Shown here: positions 1 to 4,203 of the stretch, piece by piece | Layout: the number at the start of each line of letters is the position of its first letter | How positions within the stretch are numbered: the stretch's first letter is position 1 | Source of the DNA: Pseudomonadota bacterium | Lineage (GTDB): Bacteria; Pseudomonadota; Gammaproteobacteria; Steroidobacterales; Woeseiaceae | Direction of reading: 5' to 3' | DNA: 6,218 bases | NCBI GenBank assembly: GCA_022360335.1 | Contig: JAKSCZ010000409.1 | Span: 1 to 6,218, forward strand | Translations under genes and position numbers: made by a program | Notes under the pieces: generated by a model | The model's database searches: none | What the model saw: the letters and a program-made list of their open reading frames with translations, nothing else | Told to the model about the DNA's origin: nothing

Positions 1-67
1 CACCCTATTTCCCGCCGATGTCCTGGACAGTATCCAAGCGTGTTCGGGAAATAGGGTGACTGACACC
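1..67. repeat. Truncated copy of AAATAGGGTG-type inverted-repeat element
   Basis: Positions 1-14 (CACCCTATTTCCCG) and 45-58 (CGGGAAATAGGGTG) are perfect 14-bp inverted arms. The right arm continues as ACTGACACC to 67. The same core occurs in the element at 3415-3503. Compared with that copy, the left half of the left arm lies beyond the window edge, and the outermost right bases (68-75) have decayed. The interior between the shared CC/GG edges is 34 nt, against 35 nt in the other copy, but its sequence is unrelated. The element ends about 10 bp from the CCA end of tRNA-Gln and could fold in that transcript. I see no protein-coding gene in this stretch. Confidence 0.75.
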
Positions 68-76
68 ATTATTTAT

Positions 77-150
77 TGGCTGGGGGAGAGGGATTCGAAC
101 CCCCGTTGGCGGAGTCAGAGTCCGCAGTCCTACCACTAGACGATCCCCCA
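77..150 (-). tRNA. tRNA-Gln (anticodon CUG)
   Basis: Read on the minus strand, the 74-nt gene folds as a full cloverleaf. The 7-bp acceptor stem TGGGGGA/TCCCCCA is followed by discriminator G and an encoded CCA. The anticodon stem GCGGA/TCCGC encloses loop CTCTGAC, giving anticodon CTG, which reads CAG (Gln). The T arm is GGGGG-TTCGAAT-CCCTC with one G-U pair. The sequence closely resembles gammaproteobacterial tRNA-Gln. It starts only 20 nt after the rpsI stop codon on the same strand, with no hairpin or T-run between, so it is probably processed from the rplM-rpsI transcript. The link to that operon is inference. Confidence 0.95.
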
Positions 151-170
151 ATAAGGATCGTGACGCGGTT

Positions 171-563
171 CTAGCGCTTCGAGTACTGCGTCGCCCTGCG
201 TGCTTTTCGCAGGCCGACCTTCTTGCGTTCGACTTCGCGCGCGTCGCGCGTCACGAATCCGGCTTTGCGCAGGCCCGGGCGCAGCGACTCGTCGTACTGC
301 ATCAGTGCACGCGTCAGGCCGAGGCGAATGGCGCCCGCCTGGCCCGTCGTGCCGCCGCCCTTGACCGTGACGTTCACATTGAACTTGTCGCTGAGCTGCG
401 TCAACTCGAGCGGCTGGCGAACGATCATCTGTGCCGTCTTGCGGCCGAAGAAAACGTCCAGCGGCTTCCGGTTGACGACGATATCGCCCGTCCCCTGCGT
501 CAGGAATACGCGAGCCGTCGACGTCTTGCGGCGGCCGGTACCGTAAAAAAGCGTGTCACTCAT
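171..563 (-). CDS. rpsI: 30S ribosomal protein S9
   Basis: This 130-residue protein is a full-length S9 of the small ribosomal subunit, whose C-terminal tail reaches toward the P-site tRNA. The N-terminus (YGTGRRKTSTARVFL) is typical. The family signature GGGTTGQAGAIRLGLTRAL lies at about residues 69-87. The C-terminus is basic and ends in QYSKR, the expected intact end. It begins 26 nt after the rplM stop codon on the same strand, the classic rplM-rpsI order, and is presumably translated from the shared mRNA. The Shine-Dalgarno is weak (GAG/AGAG stretches upstream of the ATG), so translation may partly depend on rplM. Downstream comes tRNA-Gln rather than another protein gene. Confidence 0.98.
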   Translation of the reverse strand: MSDTLFYGTGRRKTSTARVFLTQGTGDIVVNRKPLDVFFGRKTAQMIVRQPLELTQLSDKFNVNVTVKGGGTTGQAGAIRLGLTRALMQYDESLRPGLRKAGFVTRDAREVERKKVGLRKARRATQYSKR

Positions 564-589
564 AATCTCTACTCGTCGGGTGCGCGTTG

Positions 590-1024
590 CTATGCGTTCA
601 CATCCAGCGGAATCGGCTGCTGGGCCGTGTGTTTGTGCTCAGGACCGACGAATACGCGAAGCTTCGACAACATCCTGCGGCCGAGCGAACCGCGCGGCAG
701 CATGCCCTTGACGGCATGCTCCAGCGCCCGCTCGGGCTGCGTATCGAGCAGCTTGCCGAGCGATACGGACTTCAGGTTGCCGATGTAGCCCGTGTGATGG
801 TGATACATCTTGTCACGGCGCTTGTTGCCGGTTACGCGGATCTTCTCGGCGTTGACGACGACGATGTAATCGCCCGTGTCCACATGCGGCGTGTACTCCG
901 GCTTGTGCTTGCCCCGCAGGCGGCGCGCGATCTCGGTCGACAGGCGACCCAGGGTCTTGTCCGTGGCATCGACCACGTACCAGTCGCGGCGAACCTCTGC
1001 CGGCTTCGCAGAAAACGTCTTCAT
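590..1024 (-). CDS. rplM: 50S ribosomal protein L13
   Basis: L13 is an early-assembling protein of the large ribosomal subunit. From the chosen start the protein has 144 residues (E. coli L13 has 142) and begins MKTFSAKPAEVRRDWYVVDA, which aligns end to end with the family. Other hallmarks are RRLRGKHKPEYTPHVDTGDY at about residues 35-54, VTGNKR, and the signature VKGMLPRGSLGRRMLSKLRVF near residues 105-125. The reading frame stays open 16 codons further upstream, but the ATG at 1022-1024 has an AGGA Shine-Dalgarno five bases before it and matches homologues. It is the first gene of the rplM-rpsI operon. In E. coli this operon is reported to be repressed by L13 itself at the mRNA leader; whether that holds here is unknown. 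Confidence 0.98.
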   Translation of the reverse strand: MKTFSAKPAEVRRDWYVVDATDKTLGRLSTEIARRLRGKHKPEYTPHVDTGDYIVVVNAEKIRVTGNKRRDKMYHHHTGYIGNLKSVSLGKLLDTQPERALEHAVKGMLPRGSLGRRMLSKLRVFVGPEHKHTAQQPIPLDVNA

Positions 1025-1047
1025 TGTCCTGATTTCCAAATAATCCG

Positions 1048-1082
1048 GTTCCGTCCGGGCGCACAAAAGCATCCGCCGGAAC
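1048..1082 (-). promoter_or_regulatory. Possible hairpin in the rplM mRNA leader
   Basis: In the predicted leader of the rplM mRNA, GTTCCG and CGGAAC form a 6-bp stem around a long interior. A competing stem, CCGGCG with CGCCCGG (one bulged base), uses part of the same sequence. The two cannot both form fully. It lies 24 nt or more before the rplM start codon. Because L13 is known to feed back on its own leader in E. coli, this is a reasonable place to look for such a target, but GC-rich DNA often gives stems of this size by chance. Confidence 0.25.
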
Positions 1083-1097
1083 GGCGAAAGGCGCGAA

Positions 1098-1126
1098 ATT
1101 TTACTGTAGGGGCCCCTCTAATGCAA
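1098..1126 (-). promoter_or_regulatory. Candidate sigma-70 promoter for rplM-rpsI-tRNA-Gln
   Basis: On the minus strand the -10 hexamer TAAAAT (5 of 6 to consensus, 1098-1103) stands exactly 17 bp downstream of TTGCAT (1121-1126), a half-matching -35. Transcription would start near 1091, giving a leader of roughly 65-70 nt. The spacer contains a perfect 10-bp palindrome, AGGGGCCCCT (1108-1117). The promoter sits just past the DUF481 gene's stop codon, so the ribosomal genes need not depend on read-through from that gene. Confidence 0.5.
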
Positions 1127-1157
1127 ACCGTCGCGAGGGCCCGATTCGGCGCCGGCG

Positions 1158-1871
1158 CTAGAACGCGTACTCCAGCGACAACGCCGTATAAGTGTCTGTT
1201 TCTTCAGTCAATACCGGCACATCCGTATTGTGCTTGACGGTGTAAGAGGCCACCAGCGCGAGGTCTCCCAACAGCTTCGCGGACAGAGCCGTCACCGATT
1301 CGATGTAGGTGTTCTCGTCGCCGCTCTCGGCCGTGACTTCCTGGCGGAACTCGGCCGTCTCGCTCAGCAGCCATCGGTAGTACAGGCCGCCGCGCAAAAC
1401 GGTCTCGTCTTCCTTGACGCCGAGCTGTGTCTCCGACTGCCTGGCACCGGCACCGACCTCGGCGTTCAGCTTGTGCCTGTCGGCATCGAGCAGGCGGCGA
1501 CCGTAACCGACGGTTTGCGAGAACTGCGTGTCGAAGCCGCCGAAGCGGTCCTTGCGCCAGTGCAGCCGGCCGAACACGAAATCGTGGTCCGTGAAGTTGC
1601 GCTCGCTCTTCCACCCCGCGTCATAGACTTCGGCCGTCGTCACGTCGTTCTCCATGGCGTTGACCGCTGCCGCCTCGAACAGGTGCGCCCACGCGCCCGT
1701 CTTGTAGCCGATCTCGAAACCGGTATTCAGCGTCGAATTCTCGGTGTTACCCGAGGTTGCGAGATACCCGAGCGTCGCCTTGCCCGACCACGGGCTCCCC
1801 GGCTCCTCCTGTGCCGATGACGAAAACGGTGCGGCCAGCGCCGCGACCATGACCAGCATCCGCAGCTTCAT
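1158..1871 (-). CDS. DUF481 family outer membrane beta-barrel protein (YdiY-like)
   Basis: This 237-residue protein resembles the DUF481/YdiY family, putative outer membrane proteins; the E. coli member is annotated as salt-induced and no transport substrate is known to me. A signal peptide is clear: positive MKLR, hydrophobic residues 5-16, and a likely cleavage at SSSA|QEE after residue 20. The mature part has alternating amphipathic strands (GKATLGYLATSGNTENSTLN and onward) and ends ...LSLEYAF, the terminal Phe being the BAM-recognition mark of outer membrane barrels. The YLATSGNTE stretch is typical of DUF481. The frame opens 14 codons upstream, but the ATG at 1869-1871 has a strong AAGGAG seven bases ahead and starts the signal peptide. 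It is divergent from coq7 and has no obvious functional tie to its neighbours. Confidence 0.85.
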   Translation of the reverse strand: MKLRMLVMVAALAAPFSSSAQEEPGSPWSGKATLGYLATSGNTENSTLNTGFEIGYKTGAWAHLFEAAAVNAMENDVTTAEVYDAGWKSERNFTDHDFVFGRLHWRKDRFGGFDTQFSQTVGYGRRLLDADRHKLNAEVGAGARQSETQLGVKEDETVLRGGLYYRWLLSETAEFRQEVTAESGDENTYIESVTALSAKLLGDLALVASYTVKHNTDVPVLTEETDTYTALSLEYAF

Positions 1872-1897
1872 GCGAATTCTCCTTGAGTTCCGTGTCC

Positions 1898-1911
1898 GCT
1901 TGGTCCCAAGC
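1898..1911. promoter_or_regulatory. 14-bp palindrome in the DUF481 promoter region (possible operator)
   Basis: GCTTGGTCCCAAGC is an inverted repeat with perfect 6-bp arms and a 2-bp centre. It lies between the predicted DUF481 -10 box and its Shine-Dalgarno, about 5-18 bases into the predicted transcript. A 2-nt loop is too tight for a good RNA hairpin, so a protein-binding site is the better guess. No regulator is assigned. Confidence 0.3.
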
Positions 1912-1922
1912 AAAAGGGGCGG

Positions 1923-1928
1923 AGTATA
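1923..1928 (-). promoter_or_regulatory. -10 box for the DUF481 gene
   Basis: On the minus strand TATACT (5 of 6 to the TATAAT consensus) lies about 51 bp before the DUF481 start codon. I find no convincing -35 hexamer 16-18 bp upstream of it. The region where that -35 would be overlaps the coq7 -10 box, so the two divergent promoters share DNA. Confidence 0.4.
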
Positions 1929-1950
1929 CCTGCGGACCCGCTCGTTTCGC

Positions 1951-1956
1951 TATAAT
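1951..1956 (+). promoter_or_regulatory. Perfect -10 box directly upstream of coq7
   Basis: TATAAT matches the sigma-70 -10 consensus exactly. Only seven bases (TCCGGCC) separate it from the coq7 ATG, so the predicted transcription start falls at or next to the A of the start codon. No Shine-Dalgarno sequence is present. Together these suggest a leaderless coq7 mRNA. The -35 region is poor, so another factor or an extended contact may help. Confidence 0.55.
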
Positions 1957-1963
1957 TCCGGCC

Positions 1964-2608
1964 ATGGAAAAACGCCGGTTGACGCCGCTGGATCGTCTGC
2001 TCGCCAGCGCCAACAATGCCCTCAGAACCGTTGCCGCACCTGCGGGCCGGTCCGCGCGACCGAGTCCGGCGGAGAACGTCGTCGACGCCGATCTCGATGA
2101 ACGCGAGAGGCGACATGCGGCCGGCCTGATGCGCGTCAACCACGCCGGCGAGGTCTGCGCCCAGGCGCTGTATCAGGGCCACGCCGCCGTCGCGCGCGAC
2201 CGGTCCGTCGAAGCACGGATGCAACGGGCTGCCGACGAAGAATTCGACCACCTCGCGTGGTGCGAGCAGCGCGTCAACGAACTCGGCGAAGACACCAGCA
2301 AACTGAGCCCGTTCTGGTATGCCGGCGCATTCGCGATCGGCGCCGCCAGCGGCATCCTCGGCGACAGATGGAGCCTCGGCTTCATCGCGGAGACCGAAAG
2401 ACAGGTCTGCGCGCACCTCGACAGCCACCTCGACAGCCTGCCGCCCGGGGACGCGAAGAGCCGCGCCGTCGTCGAGCAGATGCGCGAGGAGGAGGAGGAA
2501 CACGGAAACAATGCCGTTACAGCCGGCGCCGCCGAGCTGCCCGCGCCGGTCAAACGACTCATGCAAATGACGGCCAAACTCATGACCAATACGGCCTACT
2601 GGGTCTGA
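1964..2608 (+). CDS. coq7: Coq7 family 5-demethoxyubiquinol hydroxylase
   Basis: This is a 214-residue di-iron monooxygenase that performs the last hydroxylation of ubiquinone synthesis, converting demethoxyubiquinol to demethylubiquinol at the inner membrane with O2. The two-fold carboxylate motif set is complete: E63 in NHAGEVCAQALY, E93 and H96 in DEEFDH, E145 in ETERQV, and E177 and H180 in the EEEEEH run. The length fits proteobacterial Coq7 proteins. The frame is open 27 codons upstream, but the N-terminus MEKRRLTPLDRLL matches the usual start (compare S/TPxDRLL in Pseudomonas), fixing ATG 1964. The TATAAT at 1951 would also put an earlier start outside the transcript. It is followed by crp on the same strand, 104 bp downstream. 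The gene implies oxygen-dependent respiration with ubiquinone. Confidence 0.95.
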   Translation: MEKRRLTPLDRLLASANNALRTVAAPAGRSARPSPAENVVDADLDERERRHAAGLMRVNHAGEVCAQALYQGHAAVARDRSVEARMQRAADEEFDHLAWCEQRVNELGEDTSKLSPFWYAGAFAIGAASGILGDRWSLGFIAETERQVCAHLDSHLDSLPPGDAKSRAVVEQMREEEEEHGNNAVTAGAAELPAPVKRLMQMTAKLMTNTAYWV

Positions 2609-2653
2609 TTTGCGTCAAACGGCAATAATTCTGCGCTAAAACACGGACTTAGC

Positions 2654-2682
2654 TTGCCCCGAAGGGGAATCTGTACTAAAAA
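2654..2682 (+). promoter_or_regulatory. Weak candidate promoter for crp
   Basis: TTGCCC (2654-2659) and TAAAAA (2677-2682) are separated by 17 bp, matching 3 and 4 positions of the sigma-70 hexamers. The start would give a leader of about 24 nt that carries the crp Shine-Dalgarno. A small CCCC-GAA-GGGG hairpin sequence (2657-2667) lies inside the spacer. I found no TGTGA-N6-TCACA site here that would indicate autoregulation. The match is modest, and co-transcription from coq7 is equally possible. Confidence 0.25.
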
Positions 2683-2712
2683 GTGGGGCGCGACTTGGGC
2701 GAGGAAAAATCA

Positions 2713-3366
2713 ATGCAGACTACCGCGAAAAATCTGAGCGACATACCGGCGATCAACCGCTTTCTGAGTTACTGCCGCGTGCGGACGGTACCGCAAAAAA
2801 CCGTGATGATTCACGCCGGCGACCTGCCGGACGTTCTCTATTACATCGTCGACGGCTCCGTCGAGGTCATGATCGAGGACGAAGACGGCAACGAGATGGT
2901 TCTCGCCTACCTGAACAAGGGGCAGTTCTTCGGTGAGATGGGCCTCTTTTACGAACAGCCGACGCGCAGCGCGTGGGTGCGTACCCGCACCGAGTGCGAA
3001 ATCGCCGAGATGACCTACCCGCGCTTCCGGCAGATCGCGAGCGAGAGTCCGGGGCTCGTGTTCGAACTGGCAACGCAATTGGCGACTCGCCTCGACCGCA
3101 CGAACCGCAAACTCGGCGATCTGGCATTCGTCGACGTTACGGGCCGCGTCGCGCACGCCATCATGGACCTTTGCAACGAGCCGGATGCGATGACGCACCC
3201 CGACGGCATGCAGATCAAGGTCAGTCGGCAGGAACTCAGCCGCCTGGTGGGCTGTTCGCGTGAGATGGCCGGCCGCGTGTTGAAGGTCCTTGAAGAACAG
3301 GGCCTCGTGTCGGCGAGCGGCAAAACGATCGTCGTCTACGGCGCGAGACCGAACCGCAAACTGTAG
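2713..3366 (+). CDS. crp: CRP/Vfr-type cyclic-nucleotide-responsive transcription regulator
   Basis: This 217-residue protein is a global regulator of the Crp/Fnr superfamily, closest to Pseudomonas Vfr. The N-terminal cyclic-nucleotide domain (about 1-115) contains FFGEMGLF with G74-E75 and RSAW with R85-S86, equivalents of the phosphate- and ribose-contacting residues of E. coli CRP. The dimer helix carries RTNRKLGDLAF. The C-terminal helix-turn-helix (about 171-193) has CSREMAGR, retaining all three base-reading residues (R183, E184, R188), so a TGTGA-type target is expected. ATG 2713 is chosen for its GAGG Shine-Dalgarno. A start ten codons earlier is in frame but adds residues not seen in the family. 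Two oddities: N131 replaces the E. coli Ser128, and five extra residues (PNRKL) follow the usual YGTR end. The TAG stop lies inside a REP-like repeat. A Clp-like response to c-di-GMP cannot be excluded. Confidence 0.93.
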   Translation: MQTTAKNLSDIPAINRFLSYCRVRTVPQKTVMIHAGDLPDVLYYIVDGSVEVMIEDEDGNEMVLAYLNKGQFFGEMGLFYEQPTRSAWVRTRTECEIAEMTYPRFRQIASESPGLVFELATQLATRLDRTNRKLGDLAFVDVTGRVAHAIMDLCNEPDAMTHPDGMQIKVSRQELSRLVGCSREMAGRVLKVLEEQGLVSASGKTIVVYGARPNRKL

Positions 3367-3408
3367 GAGGGCCTTCAGGCCCGAATTCGTGGCTGAAGCC
3401 GCTCCTAC
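3363..3408. repeat. REP-like inverted pair with GTAG foot
   Basis: This is a 46-bp symmetric element centred on GAATTC (3383-3388). Each half reads GTAGGAG, a 5-bp stem with a TTCA loop, then C-GAATTC. The left stem is GGGCC/GGCCC and the right, read on the minus strand, is GCGGC/GCCAC. On the plus strand the outer GTAGGAG/CTCCTAC arms (7 bp) can close a cruciform over both small hairpins. A GTAG foot before a short hairpin is the hallmark of REP sequences mobilised by RAYT (TnpA-REP) tyrosine transposases. No such transposase is in this window. A related copy is at 5935-5988. The crp stop codon is the TAG of this element. Confidence 0.8.
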
Positions 3409-3410
3409 GA

Positions 3411-3439
3411 GAAGAAATAGGGTGTCAGTCACCCTATTT
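3411..3439 (-). terminator. Possible rho-independent terminator for the djlA-rpe transcript
   Basis: On the minus strand a 10-bp stem (AAATAGGGTG pairing with CACCCTATTT) with a 5-nt loop is followed by a pyrimidine-rich tract, TTTCTTCTC. The djlA-rpe transcript would meet the 3479-3503 hairpin first and this one second. The U-run is interrupted, so efficiency is uncertain. It is part of the repeat element at 3415-3503. Confidence 0.35.
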
Positions 3440-3503
3440 CCAAGAATCAGGTTTCAGTCACCCGGTAGATGTATTTGGAAATAGGGTGACTGACACCCTA
3501 TTT
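3415..3503. repeat. 89-bp inverted-repeat element of AAATAGGGTG cores
   Basis: Two 25-bp cores, 3415-3439 and 3479-3503, are each palindromic (10-bp arms AAATAGGGTG/CACCCTATTT with a 5-nt loop). They are also exact reverse complements of each other, since the loop is TCAGT in one and ACTGA in the other. The match extends into CCAA/TTGG, giving 29-bp perfect arms around a 31-nt centre. The centre holds a decayed partial third copy at 3445-3463 (16 of 19 bases match the first core). A truncated relative is at 1-67. No open reading frame lies inside, so this looks like a non-autonomous miniature element. The rpe stop codon lies within its right core. Confidence 0.85.
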
Positions 3504-3505
3504 TT
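3479..3505 (+). terminator. Possible rho-independent terminator for crp
   Basis: On the plus strand the right core of the repeat element forms a 10-bp stem (AAATAGGGTG/CACCCTATTT, 5-nt loop) followed directly by an uninterrupted TTTTT. Only the five inner pairs are mostly G-C, but the stem plus T-run has the right form. It would end crp transcription a few bases inside the convergent rpe gene. Confidence 0.4.
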
Positions 3506-4172
3506 CGATTGCCGCCCTCATCGCCGCCCTCATCGCCGCAATCGTCGCCGCGTAGTCGTCGCTGCCGAATATCGCCGAGCCCGCCACGAAGGTGTCGGCG
3601 CCCGCCGCCGCGATCGCTCCGATGTTGTCGACCTTGACGCCACCGTCGATCTCGAGACGAATCTCGCGCCCGCTTGCCGCGATGATCCTGCGTGCCTGCC
3701 GCAGCTTGTCGAGCGTGGACGCTATGAACGATTGCCCGCCAAAGCCCGGATTGACCGACATCAGGAGCACCATGTCGACCTTGTCGATGACGTATTCGAG
3801 CCAATCGAGCGGCGTGGCCGGATTGAAAACGAGCCCGGCCTTGCACCCGCGGTCACGGATCAGGCCCAGCGTGCGGTCGGGGGGCCTGCTCGCCTCCGGA
3901 TGGAACGTGACGTAGCTCGCGCCCGCCTCTGCGAAATCCGGGATGATGCGATCGACCGGCTCGACCATGAGGTGCACGTCGATGGGCGCCTCGATGCCGT
4001 AGCTGCGCAGCGCTTCGCATACCAACGGACCTATCGTCAGGTTCGGTACGAAGTGATTGTCCATGACGTCGAAGTGGACGATGTCCGCGCCGGCGTCGAG
4101 CACGGCCTTGACGTCCTCGCCCAGGCGGGCGAAGTCGGCGGAGAGTATCGAGGGAGCAATTAGGGGTTCCAC
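3498..4172 (-). CDS. rpe: Ribulose-phosphate 3-epimerase
   Basis: This 224-residue TIM-barrel enzyme interconverts D-ribulose 5-phosphate and D-xylulose 5-phosphate in the cytosolic pentose phosphate pathway. It is close to E. coli Rpe over its full length. Motifs are IAPSILSADFARLGED at the N-terminus; the metal ligands H33 and D35 (HFDVMDNH), H67 (IDVHLM) and D176 (LEIDGGV), with D35 and D176 also the acid/base pair; the mobile-loop region MSVNPGFGGQ (138-147); and the phosphate-binding VAGSAIF near the C-terminus. Translation starts at GTG (4170-4172) with GAGGA six bases ahead. It follows djlA by 31 nt on the same strand and probably shares its transcript. The last codons and the TAG stop run into the inverted-repeat element, and the C-terminus has a small AAMR duplication. 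Confidence 0.97.
   Translation of the reverse strand: MEPLIAPSILSADFARLGEDVKAVLDAGADIVHFDVMDNHFVPNLTIGPLVCEALRSYGIEAPIDVHLMVEPVDRIIPDFAEAGASYVTFHPEASRPPDRTLGLIRDRGCKAGLVFNPATPLDWLEYVIDKVDMVLLMSVNPGFGGQSFIASTLDKLRQARRIIAASGREIRLEIDGGVKVDNIGAIAAAGADTFVAGSAIFGSDDYAATIAAMRAAMRAAIEK
3511..3546. repeat. rpe: 12-bp tandem repeat in the 3' end of rpe
   Basis: GCCGCCCTCATC occurs twice exactly (3511-3522 and 3523-3534), followed by a degenerate third unit at 3535-3546. It stays in frame and encodes the AAMRAAMRAAI stretch of the final rpe helix, a region that tolerates variation. It is likely a slippage product. Confidence 0.7.
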
Positions 4173-4203
4173 GGTCGTTCCTCTGTCGCGTTACGCGGCA
4201 AGA

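Noticed and set aside
1032..1042. ATTTCCAAATA in the rplM leader also occurs in the minus strand of the 3415-3503 element
   Set aside because: Only 11 A/T-rich bases match and the palindromic core is absent, so chance is the simpler explanation.
587..1237. Long open frame on the plus strand across rplM
   Set aside because: It is antisense to a clear ribosomal protein gene, has no recognisable domain, and is of the kind expected in GC-rich codon-biased DNA.
2710..3432. 240-codon minus-strand open frame opposite crp
   Set aside because: It mirrors crp codons and extends into the REP region; no protein family is recognisable.
3423..3434. Possible CRP-binding site (TGTCAGTCACCC resembles half of TGTGA-N6-TCACA)
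   Set aside because: The spacing and left half do not fit the consensus, and it is part of a repeat core located after the crp gene.
3415..3503. Possible CRISPR array, because similar cores recur with 30-35 nt between them
   Set aside because: The two full cores are inverted rather than direct repeats, the interior contains a decayed core copy, and no cas gene is present.
4188..4198. CGCGT-T-ACGCG palindrome between djlA and rpe
   Set aside because: It is only 5-bp arms in GC-rich DNA beside the rpe ribosome-binding site; too short to support an operator or terminator.
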